Shown: positions 6,681-14,998, counted from the first letter of the stretch. The stretch is 17,387 nt of DNA from Clostridia bacterium (GCA_900754285.1 CAAECB010000072.1:1-17387), one strand, 5' to 3'. Notes: generated by a model not told the origin, from the sequence alone. Numbers and translations are program-made.

Positions 6681-7481
6681 ATGGAAAATAGTAATAAAAA
6701 AGAAGAATTAAAATATAAAACAATGGAAGTTTTAAAAAAACAAAATGAATATAGCCTTTGCATTCCAGTATATAATGAAGGAAATAGAATATTAAAAGAA
6801 CTTGAAAAAGCACAAAAAGCAAAAGTAAATGAAATAGCTGACATTATACTTTTAGATGGAGGATCAACAGATGGGTCAATAAGTATAGAAAATTTAAAAA
6901 AATTTAATGTAAATACTTTAATTACAATGAAAGAAAAAGGAATATATAAACAATCAGAAGCTTTAAAAGCAGGATTTGAATTCTCTATAAAAAGAAAATA
7001 TAAAGGAGTTATAACTATAGATGGAAATAACAAAGATGGAATAGAAGATGTAAAAAAATTTATAGAAAAATTGCAAGAAGGATATGACTACATACAAGGC
7101 TCAAGATTTTTAAAAGGAGGTAAGTCTGAAAATACTCCAATAATTAGATATTTAGCAATAAAATACATCCATGCGCCACTAATAAGATTAACAAGTCATA
7201 AAAAATATACAGACACAACTAATTTATTTAGGGGCTATTCAATAAAATATTTAACAGACGGAAGAGTTCAAATTTTTAGAGAAATATTTAGGTCATATGA
7301 GTTAAGTGTATACCTTTCAACTAGAGCAGATAAAATAAACTTAAAAACATGTGAAATACCAGTGAAAAGATGTTATCCAAGTAGAAAAAAATATTCAACA
7401 AAGGTAGGAAAAATAAAAGGAAACTTTTTATTGATAAAATCATTATTAGAAAATCTAATAGGAAAATATAATCCCAAATAG
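6681..7481 (+). CDS. Family 2 glycosyltransferase
   Basis: This 266-aa GT-A fold enzyme opens with YSLCIPVYNEGNRI (residues 25-38), then ILLDGGSTDGS for nucleotide-sugar binding. The metal-site region reads TIDGNNKDG in place of a plain DXD, a variant of the dolichol-phosphate-mannose-synthase-like branch. QGSRF and TDTTNLFRGYS follow. It has no C-terminal membrane segments. AAGGA overlaps the stop codon of the preceding gene, 8 nt before this ATG, so the two are co-transcribed. It probably transfers a sugar from a nucleotide donor to a polyprenyl phosphate or surface glycan; the sugar cannot be told. Confidence 0.88.
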   Translation: MENSNKKEELKYKTMEVLKKQNEYSLCIPVYNEGNRILKELEKAQKAKVNEIADIILLDGGSTDGSISIENLKKFNVNTLITMKEKGIYKQSEALKAGFEFSIKRKYKGVITIDGNNKDGIEDVKKFIEKLQEGYDYIQGSRFLKGGKSENTPIIRYLAIKYIHAPLIRLTSHKKYTDTTNLFRGYSIKYLTDGRVQIFREIFRSYELSVYLSTRADKINLKTCEIPVKRCYPSRKKYSTKVGKIKGNFLLIKSLLENLIGKYNPK

Positions 7482-7498
7482 GTAAAAAATATTTTTAC
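7482..7498 (+). terminator. Weak hairpin after the glycosyltransferase
   Basis: GTAAAAA and TTTTTAC form a 7-bp AT stem right after the stop. With little GC and no clean T-run after it, it is a doubtful terminator. Confidence 0.3.
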
Positions 7499-7549
7499 TA
7501 TAAACCAACCAATACTATATTTTGATTATTTGCAAAATTGATTTAAAAA

Positions 7550-7577
7550 GTATATTACTGCAAAAAAAACATATATT
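7550..7577 (+). promoter_or_regulatory. Possible sporulation sigma-E type promoter
   Basis: GTATATT (7550-7556), 13 nt, then CATATATT (7570-7577) match the Bacillus sigma-E pattern (GHATATT, about 14 nt, CATACAHT) at 14 of 15 positions. A TATAAT at 7587-7592 without a good -35 is the rival explanation. Chance is high in AT-rich DNA. Confidence 0.35.
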
Positions 7578-7634
7578 TAAATAAGGTATAATAAGTAATA
7601 TCTATATCCTAAGATAGAAAGGAATGATTTTTTT

Positions 7635-7868
7635 ATGGAACGAGATTTTAATAATTATCCACCTTATTTAGATTTCTCAATGCAAGCACAGAATGACATA
7701 AATGAAATGTATAGAGACCAAATGTTTAATCCAATTATGCAATATGAACAAGCATATAGTTACTATAAGTATTTGTGTATGCAGATGGATTATAAGTTGA
7801 AGTGTAAAGAATATGAGAGGATATGTGGTAATAATAAAAATAACATGGAAAACAAAAATATACATTGA
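7635..7868 (+). CDS. Small protein of unknown function, 77 aa
   Basis: Not recognised. It is rich in Tyr, Met, Asn and Gln (PIMQYEQAYSYYKYLCMQMDYKLKC), with two Cys in the visible YLCM and KLKC motifs and a third in ICGNN, and no membrane segment. The composition recalls small spore-coat or outer-layer proteins. The possible sigma-E promoter upstream and ylbJ next door agree, but this is only suggestive. AAAGGA lies 11 nt before the ATG. It converges on ylbJ across a shared terminator. Confidence 0.65.
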   Translation: MERDFNNYPPYLDFSMQAQNDINEMYRDQMFNPIMQYEQAYSYYKYLCMQMDYKLKCKEYERICGNNKNNMENKNIH

Positions 7869-7889
7869 ATGTAATTAAAGGAGATAGTT

Positions 7890-7944
7890 AAAAAAATAAG
7901 TAAAATACTATGAAATATTGAAGTAGTATTTTACTTATTTTTTT
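7890..7944. terminator. Perfect bidirectional terminator
   Basis: Two 21-nt arms (7890-7910 and 7924-7944) are exact complements around a 13-nt loop, with A7 at one end and T7 at the other. It ends both the small-protein gene and convergent ylbJ, whose stop codon overlaps its edge. Confidence 0.92.
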
Positions 7945-8935
7945 ATAAATCAAAATTTAAAAAAGGAAAAATATGTAAAGCAATAAAAGTATAAAAAGCA
8001 GCTATTAAACCATGTAATAATTTACCTAGAACATAAGGTTTTATGGATAAATCACTTTTGGAGATAATACTCCATACTTGAAGCAAAACGGAAATCCCAC
8101 CAAAACCTAGGAGAAAAGCTGTAATGATAATATTAACGGAAATATGTTTGATTTTTATATTTGCAATAGTGTTAATTCCATTTGTGATTTCTAAAATGCC
8201 AGTGAAAATTGGATTAATTGGCAGACCACTACTTTTTAAAATAGAAATTATACTAGAAAAAATAACAACAAAACCTCCAATAAGTAAAATGGTTTGAATA
8301 CTGTTTGTTATACTTTCACTTAAGACACTACCTAAATTAGAGAAGGTAACTAGGTTAGTGTTTTTGGCTGAAATAGATTCTAAGTTTTCTGAACTACGAG
8401 AATTATTATTTTTCCAAAATCTAAAAACAATTCCAACAGTTATACAAGCTAAAATATGTGTAAAAAGAAGTAAAATACCAATAGTTGTATTTCCAAACAT
8501 ACTAATACCAACAGTTCCAACAATAAATAAAGGACCAGAATTATTTGTAAAACTCAATAATCTTTCACATTCAACTTTAGAGCAAATATTTTTTTTTCTG
8601 AATTCACAAGCAATTTTAGCTCCAACAGGATATCCACTAATAAGTCCCATTATAAAACAAAAAGAACCTTTACCATTAATATTAAATATAGGTTTCATGT
8701 ATTTATTTAAAATTCTACCAAAAAAGTTTACAATATTTGTGTGTAACAATAGTTCTGTGGCTACAAAAAAAGGGAATAAAGATGGCACAACAGATGTGGC
8801 CCACAGTGTTAAACCATTTTTAACAGCTATTAGATTATTTTTTGAAAATAGTAAAAGACTAAATGCAAAAATTAGAAAGATAATTGCAAAAAAGTTTCTT
8901 TTTAATTTTATTACTAAAAAATGAAATCTTGGCAT
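7943..8935 (-). CDS. ylbJ: Sporulation integral membrane protein YlbJ
   Basis: This 330-aa membrane protein has YlbJ signatures: TSVVPSLFPFFVATELL (47-63), GLISGYPVGAK (97-107) and ERLLSFTNNSGPLFIVG (124-140), plus about eight hydrophobic segments including an N-terminal one (15-31). In Bacillus subtilis ylbJ is expressed in the mother cell and needed for heat-resistant spores; the protein belongs to the nucleoside-recognition (Gate) membrane-domain group. It is a little shorter than the Bacillus protein. AAAGGTGAT is well placed before the ATG. Its presence indicates a spore-forming lineage. The small protein gene faces it and the 56-aa gene is divergent. Confidence 0.88.
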   Translation of the reverse strand: MPRFHFLVIKLKRNFFAIIFLIFAFSLLLFSKNNLIAVKNGLTLWATSVVPSLFPFFVATELLLHTNIVNFFGRILNKYMKPIFNINGKGSFCFIMGLISGYPVGAKIACEFRKKNICSKVECERLLSFTNNSGPLFIVGTVGISMFGNTTIGILLLFTHILACITVGIVFRFWKNNNSRSSENLESISAKNTNLVTFSNLGSVLSESITNSIQTILLIGGFVVIFSSIISILKSSGLPINPIFTGILEITNGINTIANIKIKHISVNIIITAFLLGFGGISVLLQVWSIISKSDLSIKPYVLGKLLHGLIAAFYTFIALHIFPFLNFDL

Positions 8936-9108
8936 AATATCACCTTTTAAATTTTATTATTTATTGGGAAAAATATGCAAAATTTTTAATTGATAAATAA
9001 AAATATGTATAAAAATTTTAAAAGTGTTAATAAATTAAGTAAAGGTGTATAAATAATTATAATTTTTTACAAATGGATTTGTGCTTTGTGAAAGGAAAGT
9101 GGTGAAGT

Positions 9109-9279
9109 ATGAAAAATAGAAAAAAAGAAAAAAATTTTGAAGAGGAAATGGGTGAAGATGTAACTATGTATGGTGAATTTGTGTCAAGTTATTTTGCTTG
9201 GATTCCACCAGAAAAACAGAGTCAAAGAGCAAAAGAATTGGATGAAAAGACTAAAAAGAAGAAAAAAAGCGGGCAGTAA
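9109..9279 (+). CDS. Small charged protein of unknown function, 56 aa
   Basis: Not recognised. It has a basic start (MKNRKKEKNF), an acidic stretch (EEEMGED), a central GEFVSSYFAWIPPE segment and a Lys-rich tail (KKKKKSG). An in-frame stop just upstream makes the ATG the only choice. Ribosome binding is weak (GTGGTG 4 nt before it, AAAGGA further up). It lies 60 nt before clpC with no terminator between them, so they may be co-transcribed, in the place where many Bacillota have ctsR-mcsA-mcsB. Its 3' end runs into the dispersed repeat at 9261-9318. Confidence 0.55.
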   Translation: MKNRKKEKNFEEEMGEDVTMYGEFVSSYFAWIPPEKQSQRAKELDEKTKKKKKSGQ

Positions 9280-9318
9280 TAACATTAGCACTTATTATAA
9301 TATTTTAAAGTTTACGTA
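9261..9318 (+). repeat. Dispersed repeat R, copy 3 (upstream of clpC)
   Basis: It matches 581-639 and 2682-2741 on their minus strands through AAAGCGG, ACATTAGCACT, ATTTTAAAGT and TACGTA. It covers the last codons of the 56-aa gene and ends about 20 nt before the clpC start. It contains TATAAT (9296-9301) but no fitting -35. Confidence 0.7.
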
Positions 9319-9339
9319 TAAGATGAAAGGAGAGAGTTT

Positions 9340-11859
9340 ATGACTTATAAATTTACAAATAGTTCTAGTAAAGTAATAGAGATGGCAAATAATATAGCTA
9401 AAGAGATGGGGCATAATTATGTTGGAACAGAGCACATATTATATGGATTGGCAAAAGAAGAAAATGGGGTAGCCAGCAAAGTGCTACATAATCAAGATAT
9501 AACGAGTGAGGAAATTGCAAAGAAAATTGAAGAACTTATAGGAAAAGAAGGTCCAATAGAGGAGGTAATAGATTTTACGCCTAGAACAAAAAAAGTTTTA
9601 GAAAATTCTTTTATTGAAGCACGAAAATTGGGCTATAGTTTTATTGGAACAGAACATATTTTGATAGGTTTGTTAAGAGAAAATGAATGTATAGCGTCAA
9701 AGATTTTATCAGATTTTAATATAAATCTGGCAAAGCTATATAATGAAATAATAAAGGTAATTCAAGAGGGTGAAAAAATAACAGGGAGTAAAAATGTTAA
9801 AAAAGATGATGAAATTTATGGTGAAGTAAGGCCAAAAGTGATTAAAAAAAGAGGAAGTTATAATAAGACTCCAATATTAAATCAGTTTGGTGAAGATTTA
9901 ACTATAAAGGCAGAAGATGGCAAAATTGATCCTATAATAGGTAGAAAAGAGGAGATAGAAAAAGTAATACAAATTTTATCTAGAAGAACTAAAAATAATC
10001 CGTGTTTAATAGGAGAACCAGGTGTTGGAAAAACGGCTATAATAGAGGGACTAGCACAAAAAATTGTTGATGAAGAAGTTCCTGAAATATTAAAGGGAAA
10101 AAGAGTTGTTAGTATTGATATTTCTGGGATGGTTGCAGGTGCTAAATATAGAGGAGATTTTGAGGAAAGAATAAAAAAGGCTTTAAATGAGGTAAAAAAG
10201 GTAGGAGATATTATTTTATTTATAGATGAAATTCATACAATAGTTGGTGCTGGTGCTGCAGAAGGGGCAATAGATGCTGCTAATATTTTAAAACCTCTTT
10301 TAGCAAGAGGAGAAATCCAATTGGTGGGTGCAACAACTATAAATGAGTATAGAAAATATATTGAAAAAGATATAGCTTTAGAAAGAAGATTTAATCAAAT
10401 AAAAGTTGAAGAACCTACTCAAAAAGATACAATAAAGATTTTAAAGGGAATAAGAGATAAATATGAAGCACATCATAATGTGAAAATAACAGATGAAGCT
10501 ATAGATGCAGCTGTATTTTTGTCTGTGAGATATATAAATGATAGATTTTTGCCAGATAAAGCAATAGATTTAATAGATGAGGCATCATCAAGAGCAAGGT
10601 TAAAGTCATATATAGAACCAGAAAAGTTAAAAAATATGCAAGAGCAACTTGAAGAAATTAAAAGGAATAAAGAAGAGGCTGTTTTAAATCAAAAATTTGA
10701 AAAGGCTGCTAAATTAAGGGATAGAGAAAACGAGCTCAAAGAAAAATTTGAAATCGAAGAGGATAAATGGAAAAATAAAAATAGTAAGTCTGTAACAACT
10801 ATAACAGATGAAAATATTGCTGAGGTAATAGCATCAACTACAGGGATACCAGTTAAAAAGATAACTCAAGATGAAAATAAAAAATTGAAAAATTTAGAGA
10901 TAGAGTTGCACAAAAGAATAATAGGTCAAAATGAAGCAGTAGAAGCGGTAAGTAAAGCAATAAGAAGAGGTAGAGTAGGATTAAAAGATCCAAATAGACC
11001 AATAGGTTCATTTCTATTTTTAGGACCAACAGGTGTGGGAAAAACAGAATTGGCAAAAGCATTGGCAGAAGTATTGTTCGGAAATGAAAATGATATGATA
11101 CGAATTGATATGTCAGAATATATGGAACAACATTCAGTATCTAAGTTAATAGGTTCGCCACCAGGATATATAGGTTTTGAAGAAGGTGGACAATTAACAG
11201 AAAAAATAAGGAGAAAGCCTTATTCCGTAATATTGTTAGATGAAATAGAAAAAGCACATCCTGATGTAATGAATATATTACTGCAAATTTTAGAAGATGG
11301 GCATTTAACAGATAGCCAAGGGAGAATAGTAAATTTTAAGAATACTGTAATAATAATGACTTCAAATTTAGGTGCTAGAGTGATTACAGATAGAAAATCA
11401 TTAGGTTTTTCAAGTAATATACCAGATAAATTGGAAAAACAGTATGAGGAAACTAAAAAAGAAGTTATGGAAGTTGTTAAAAGAGAGTTACGACCAGAGT
11501 TTATAAATCGTATTGATGAAATAATAGTGTTCCATAAATTGAATGATGATGAGATTTATAAAATAATAGATTTGATGCTAAAAGATGTTCAAAATAGATT
11601 AAAACTGGAAAATTATAATGTGGTTTTTGATGATTCTATTAAAAAATTGGTTGCCGAAAAAGGCTTGGATAAAAATTTTGGAGCTAGACCTTTGCGTAGA
11701 ACTATTCAGGATTTTGTCGAGGATAAAATTGCAGAACTGATTTTGGATGGCAAAATCAGTAAAGGTGAGACTATAGATGTTTTCTGGGACGAGGCAATGT
11801 TTTTGGGGACGGAGCAAAAAAGCACTAGTGCTTTTGGGGTCGGAGTCAAAAAACATTAA
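9340..11859 (+). CDS. clpC: ATP-dependent Clp protease ATPase subunit ClpC
   Basis: ClpC unfolds substrates and feeds them to ClpP. The 839 aa show two Clp-N repeats (1-145), first ATPase domain with Walker A GEPGVGKT (225-232) and FIDEIHT, a short middle domain with a UVR motif (about 435-470), and second domain with GPTGVGKT (562-569) and LLDEIEKA (632-639). LGF at 688-690 fits the ClpP-docking loop. The UVR motif and short middle region mark ClpC rather than ClpB. AAAGGAGAG lies before the ATG. The usual ctsR-mcsA-mcsB neighbours are absent, and I see no CtsR operator. The last 20 residues (820-839) are translated from a palindromic repeat and are unlikely to be original ClpC sequence. Confidence 0.95.
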   Translation: MTYKFTNSSSKVIEMANNIAKEMGHNYVGTEHILYGLAKEENGVASKVLHNQDITSEEIAKKIEELIGKEGPIEEVIDFTPRTKKVLENSFIEARKLGYSFIGTEHILIGLLRENECIASKILSDFNINLAKLYNEIIKVIQEGEKITGSKNVKKDDEIYGEVRPKVIKKRGSYNKTPILNQFGEDLTIKAEDGKIDPIIGRKEEIEKVIQILSRRTKNNPCLIGEPGVGKTAIIEGLAQKIVDEEVPEILKGKRVVSIDISGMVAGAKYRGDFEERIKKALNEVKKVGDIILFIDEIHTIVGAGAAEGAIDAANILKPLLARGEIQLVGATTINEYRKYIEKDIALERRFNQIKVEEPTQKDTIKILKGIRDKYEAHHNVKITDEAIDAAVFLSVRYINDRFLPDKAIDLIDEASSRARLKSYIEPEKLKNMQEQLEEIKRNKEEAVLNQKFEKAAKLRDRENELKEKFEIEEDKWKNKNSKSVTTITDENIAEVIASTTGIPVKKITQDENKKLKNLEIELHKRIIGQNEAVEAVSKAIRRGRVGLKDPNRPIGSFLFLGPTGVGKTELAKALAEVLFGNENDMIRIDMSEYMEQHSVSKLIGSPPGYIGFEEGGQLTEKIRRKPYSVILLDEIEKAHPDVMNILLQILEDGHLTDSQGRIVNFKNTVIIMTSNLGARVITDRKSLGFSSNIPDKLEKQYEETKKEVMEVVKRELRPEFINRIDEIIVFHKLNDDEIYKIIDLMLKDVQNRLKLENYNVVFDDSIKKLVAEKGLDKNFGARPLRRTIQDFVEDKIAELILDGKISKGETIDVFWDEAMFLGTEQKSTSAFGVGVKKH

Positions 11860-11903
11860 TGTTTTTTGAGTCCGGCCCCAAAAACATCAGCTATGTCCTC
11901 AAA
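11797..11903 (+). repeat. REP-like palindromic element, copy 1 (overlaps clpC 3' end)
   Basis: It is built of GGGGACGGAGC-type units: an AAAAGCACTAGTGCTTTT palindrome (11818-11835), then a 22-bp stem-loop (11836-11879) from GGGGTCGGAGTC to GAGTCCGGCCCC centred on CATTAATG. It supplies the last codons and stop of clpC and can act as its terminator. Related copies lie near 13150 and 16811. Confidence 0.85.
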
Positions 11904-11940
11904 AATATTAAGAAACAAAAAATAAAAAGTACATAAAAAG

Positions 11941-11969
11941 TTTACAAAAGACTAAAAAAGTGGTAAAAT
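11941..11969 (+). promoter_or_regulatory. Promoter of the kinase-ParB gene
   Basis: TTTACA (11941-11946), a 17-nt spacer and an extended -10, TGGTAAAAT (11961-11969), lie 40 nt before the start codon. Confidence 0.7.
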
Positions 11970-12008
11970 ATAGAAAGAGTAGTAATTTTTGGAATGGAGG
12001 AAGAAATA

Positions 12009-13112
12009 TTGAAAGAGATAAAGAATAAAATTATAACAATATCAGGAGAACCTGTAAGTGGAAAATCAACAGTAGTACGTGAAATAAAAGAATTATACGA
12101 AGAAAAAGGATATAATGTACATATAATATCAGTTGGAAATGTATTTAGAGAAATGGTTAAGAAAGAGTATATAAAAAAATATCCAGATAGAACAAATGTT
12201 AGTTTAGCAGATATACAAAGTGATAAAGAATTTATGAAGCAAATTCATTCTATAGATGGAAAGATAGATGGAACAATTGTTAAAAAAGGAAAAGCATTTA
12301 GTGAAGTTGAAAGACCAAATGATGTTTATATTTTAGATTCAAGATTAGCATGGAATAATGTTCCAAATTCATATGCAATCAGATTAACTGTAAATGATGC
12401 AATTGCTGGAAAGAGGGTATTTAATGATAAAAAAAGAGGCTCAGAGGATCATTATAAAACAGTAGAAGATGCTATAGAATATACTCGAAAAAGAAAAATT
12501 GGAGAAATTGAGAGGTATAAAGAAAGATATAATGTTGATTTGTCTGATGAAAATAACTATGATTTAGTCGTAGATACTTCTTATACAAATCCTAGTGAAT
12601 TAGCCGAGATAATAGTTGCAGGTGAGGAATGCTATAGAACAGGAAAATTTTATCCTAAAAATTGGGCAAGTCCAACAAATTTTATGCCTTTAAAATCAGG
12701 ACGAATTACAGGTCAGCAAACGATTCATGGTTATACTATAGAAAAATTAGCAGAAGCTATAAAAAAAGATGGATATAATCCGAGAGATGGACTTTTAGAG
12801 ATATTAGAATGTGATGGAGTAAAATATTTGCTAGAAGGCAATCATAGAACATTTGGGGCATTATCAGCAGGTAAAACAATATTACCTTATGAAATTTTTG
12901 TACAAGAAAATCTAGAAAAAAGAAATATAACAAAGATTATAGAATATCCTGGATATAGTGAGTATATCTATGATTATGTTGATGGTATTAAATATTATGG
13001 TGGCAAAATTGGAGGCATAAATCAATTATGTGATTTTGATATTAAAGACTTGTTAGCTATAACTAAATTTGATGAGATGGCTCAAAGTAGAAAAGATGAA
13101 GAAGGTCGTTAA
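12009..13112 (+). CDS. P-loop (cytidylate kinase-like) protein fused to a ParB/sulfiredoxin-like domain
   Basis: The N-terminal part (about 1-195) has Walker A GEPVSGKST (13-21), SVGNVFREM (a cytidylate-kinase-like substrate region), YILDSRLAW and an Arg-rich lid (KRVFNDKKRG), fitting the small nucleotide or metabolite kinases. The C-terminal part (about 215-310) resembles the ParB/Srx fold: IHGYTIEKLAEAIKKDG, then LLEILECDG, then YLLEGNHRTFGALSAGK, with EGNHR in the place of the ParB/Srx signature arginine loop. The Shine-Dalgarno GGAGG (11996-12000) sits 8 nt before TTG 12009, while ATG 11994 has none, so TTG is preferred (367 aa). It has its own promoter and is bracketed by REP-like elements. 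Real function unknown; a kinase acting on a small molecule or nucleotide is inference. Confidence 0.75.
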   Translation: MKEIKNKIITISGEPVSGKSTVVREIKELYEEKGYNVHIISVGNVFREMVKKEYIKKYPDRTNVSLADIQSDKEFMKQIHSIDGKIDGTIVKKGKAFSEVERPNDVYILDSRLAWNNVPNSYAIRLTVNDAIAGKRVFNDKKRGSEDHYKTVEDAIEYTRKRKIGEIERYKERYNVDLSDENNYDLVVDTSYTNPSELAEIIVAGEECYRTGKFYPKNWASPTNFMPLKSGRITGQQTIHGYTIEKLAEAIKKDGYNPRDGLLEILECDGVKYLLEGNHRTFGALSAGKTILPYEIFVQENLEKRNITKIIEYPGYSEYIYDYVDGIKYYGGKIGGINQLCDFDIKDLLAITKFDEMAQSRKDEEGR

Positions 13113-13147
13113 AAATTTGATTCGAGATGGTTTCTAGAATAGTGCGT

Positions 13148-13262
13148 AATGCTTTCGGGGACAGAGCAAAAAAACATTAATGTTTTTTTGCTCTGTCCCC
13201 GAAAGCACTAGTGTTTTTTGAGTCCGGCCCCAAAAACATCAGCCTTGTTCCCGAAAACACTA
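13148..13262 (+). repeat. REP-like palindromic element, copy 2
   Basis: It contains a perfect 56-nt palindrome (13151-13206, 28-nt arms from GCTTTCGGGGACAGAGC, centre CATTAATG). CACTAGTG follows, then a 31-nt block (13213-13243) identical to 11861-11891 of copy 1 in the same orientation. It can act as terminator of the kinase-ParB gene. The units are shuffled relative to copy 1. Confidence 0.88.
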
Positions 13263-13271
13263 AAAAATAAC

Positions 13272-13300
13272 TTTACTTTTGATAAAAAATAATGTATAAT
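13272..13300 (+). promoter_or_regulatory. lysS promoter
   Basis: TTTACT (13272-13277), a 17-nt spacer and TATAAT (13295-13300) give a leader of about 50 nt. That is too short for a T-box riboswitch, and I see no T-box sequence. Confidence 0.7.
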
Positions 13301-13359
13301 GTAAACTATAAAAATGAGAGGGCCTTTGTAGGGGCAAAACATGAAAGGAAAGATGAAAA

Positions 13360-14862
13360 GTGGAAAAGAATCAAAATGTAAATAATGAAGAAACAGAATT
13401 AGATGTAAATCATTTAATGCAAATAAGAAGAGAAAAATTAAAAGAAATGCAAGAGCAAGGAAAAAATCCATTTGAAATAACAAAATTTGACAGAACTAAT
13501 ACAGCTGGAGAAATAAAAGCAAATTATGAAAAATTTGAACAAAAAGATGTAACAGTAGCAGGAAGAATAATAGCAAAAAGAATAATGGGAAAAGCATCAT
13601 TTTGCACAATTCAAGACAGTGATGAAAAAATTCAAAGTTATGTAAGTATAAATGATTTAGGTGAAGAAAGCTATAAAGCTTTTAAAACATATGATATAGG
13701 GGATATAATTGGAATAACTGGATTTGTATTTAAAACAAGAACAGAAGAAATATCAGTGCATGCAAAAGAAGTAACTTTGTTATCAAAATCATTAAGACCA
13801 TTACCAGAAAAATTCCATGGATTAAAAGATGTGGATTTGAGATACAGACAAAGATATGTTGATTTAATAATGAATCCAGAAGTAAAAGAGACATTTAAGA
13901 AAAGAAGCCAAATAATTAGTGAAATCAGAAAAATTTTAGATGAAAAAGGATACCTAGAAGTTGAAACACCAGTATTAAATACAATATCAGGTGGAGCAAC
14001 AGCAAGACCATTTATAACACATCATAATACATTAGATATACCAATGTATTTAAGAATTGCAACAGAGTTAAACCTAAAGAGATTAATTGTTGGTGGATAT
14101 GATAAAGTATATGAAATGGGAAGAATTTTTAGAAATGAAGGTATGGACATTAGACATAATCCAGAATTTACAACAATAGAATTGTATGCAGCATATGAAA
14201 ATTATCATGATATGATGGATTTAACAGAAGAATTATTCCAAAAATGTGCAATGAAAGTATGTGGAACAACAAAATTAACATATCAAGGAACAGAAATAGA
14301 TTTAGGTGGAAAATGGAAAAGAATAACAATGATTGATTCAATAAAAGAGGCTTGTGGAGTTGATTTTAATACAATAAATACTGATGAAGAAGCTTTAGCT
14401 TTGGCAAAAGAAAGAGGTGTTGAAGTTCCTGCAGGAAAAGAGACAAGAGGTCATATAATAAGTTTATTCTTTGATGAATATGTTGAAAAAACAATAGTTC
14501 AACCAACATTTGTATATGATTATCCAGTAGAAATTTCACCATTAGCGAAAAAATCTCCTAAAGATCCTAGATTGACAGAAAGATTTGAGATTTTTATTGA
14601 TGGTAGAGAATATGGAAATGCTTTTTCAGAATTAAATGATCCAATAGATCAATATGAGAGATTTAAAGAGGAGATTGCTGCAAGAGAAAATGGTGATGAT
14701 GAGGCTGGAATGATGGATGAAGATTATATTCAAGCACTAGAAATAGGATTACCTCCTACAGGTGGCTTGGGTGTTGGTATAGATAGATTGGTTATGTTAT
14801 TAACAGATGCAGCTTCTATAAGAGATGTATTATTATTCCCAACAATGAAGCCATTAAATTAG
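13360..14862 (+). CDS. lysS: Lysyl-tRNA synthetase, class II
   Basis: This enzyme charges tRNA-Lys in the cytoplasm. The 500 aa match the family length. An OB-fold anticodon-binding domain comes first (about 60-165, with VTVAGRIIAKRIMGKASFCTI). The catalytic core follows: motif 1 near GYLEVETPVLN, motif 2 GRIFRNEGMDIRHNPEFT and motif 3 GLPPTGGLGVGIDRLVMLL. The start is GTG, with AAAGGA about 10 nt upstream; nearby ATGs are out of frame. It has its own promoter and a hairpin after it, so it seems monocistronic. Confidence 0.97.
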   Translation: MEKNQNVNNEETELDVNHLMQIRREKLKEMQEQGKNPFEITKFDRTNTAGEIKANYEKFEQKDVTVAGRIIAKRIMGKASFCTIQDSDEKIQSYVSINDLGEESYKAFKTYDIGDIIGITGFVFKTRTEEISVHAKEVTLLSKSLRPLPEKFHGLKDVDLRYRQRYVDLIMNPEVKETFKKRSQIISEIRKILDEKGYLEVETPVLNTISGGATARPFITHHNTLDIPMYLRIATELNLKRLIVGGYDKVYEMGRIFRNEGMDIRHNPEFTTIELYAAYENYHDMMDLTEELFQKCAMKVCGTTKLTYQGTEIDLGGKWKRITMIDSIKEACGVDFNTINTDEEALALAKERGVEVPAGKETRGHIISLFFDEYVEKTIVQPTFVYDYPVEISPLAKKSPKDPRLTERFEIFIDGREYGNAFSELNDPIDQYERFKEEIAARENGDDEAGMMDEDYIQALEIGLPPTGGLGVGIDRLVMLLTDAASIRDVLLFPTMKPLN

Positions 14863-14903
14863 AGATAGTAAAAATTTTGACAAGAACTACATAAATGAAA
14901 TAA

Positions 14904-14942
14904 AACTCACATCTGTATACTTAGGCAAGTTGGATGTGAGTT
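14904..14942 (+). terminator. Hairpin after lysS
   Basis: AACTCACATC (14904-14913) pairs perfectly with GATGTGAGTT (14933-14942). The following TATTAAAATTATTAG is only a loose T-run, so termination may be partial. Confidence 0.65.
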
Positions 14943-14998
14943 ATTAAAATTATTAGTTAAAAAATATGTTTGTGTAGTAGAAGGAAGAGGTGTTACAA

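Noticed and set aside
8951..8978. Sigma-E promoter for ylbJ (GCATATT, 13 nt, AATAAAAT, minus strand)
   Set aside because: The predicted start would fall inside the Shine-Dalgarno site, leaving almost no leader; the -10 is a poor match.
9284..9318. HrcA CIRCE operator before clpC (TTAGCACT half-site)
   Set aside because: The second half (GAGTGCTAA) is missing, and the similarity comes from the dispersed repeat, which also occurs at unrelated places.
13301..13359. T-box riboswitch before lysS
   Set aside because: The leader is too short and has no T-box consensus or antiterminator.
13208..13483. 91-aa minus-strand frame across the repeat and lysS start
   Set aside because: It arises from the palindromic repeat and antisense lysS; the composition is not protein-like.
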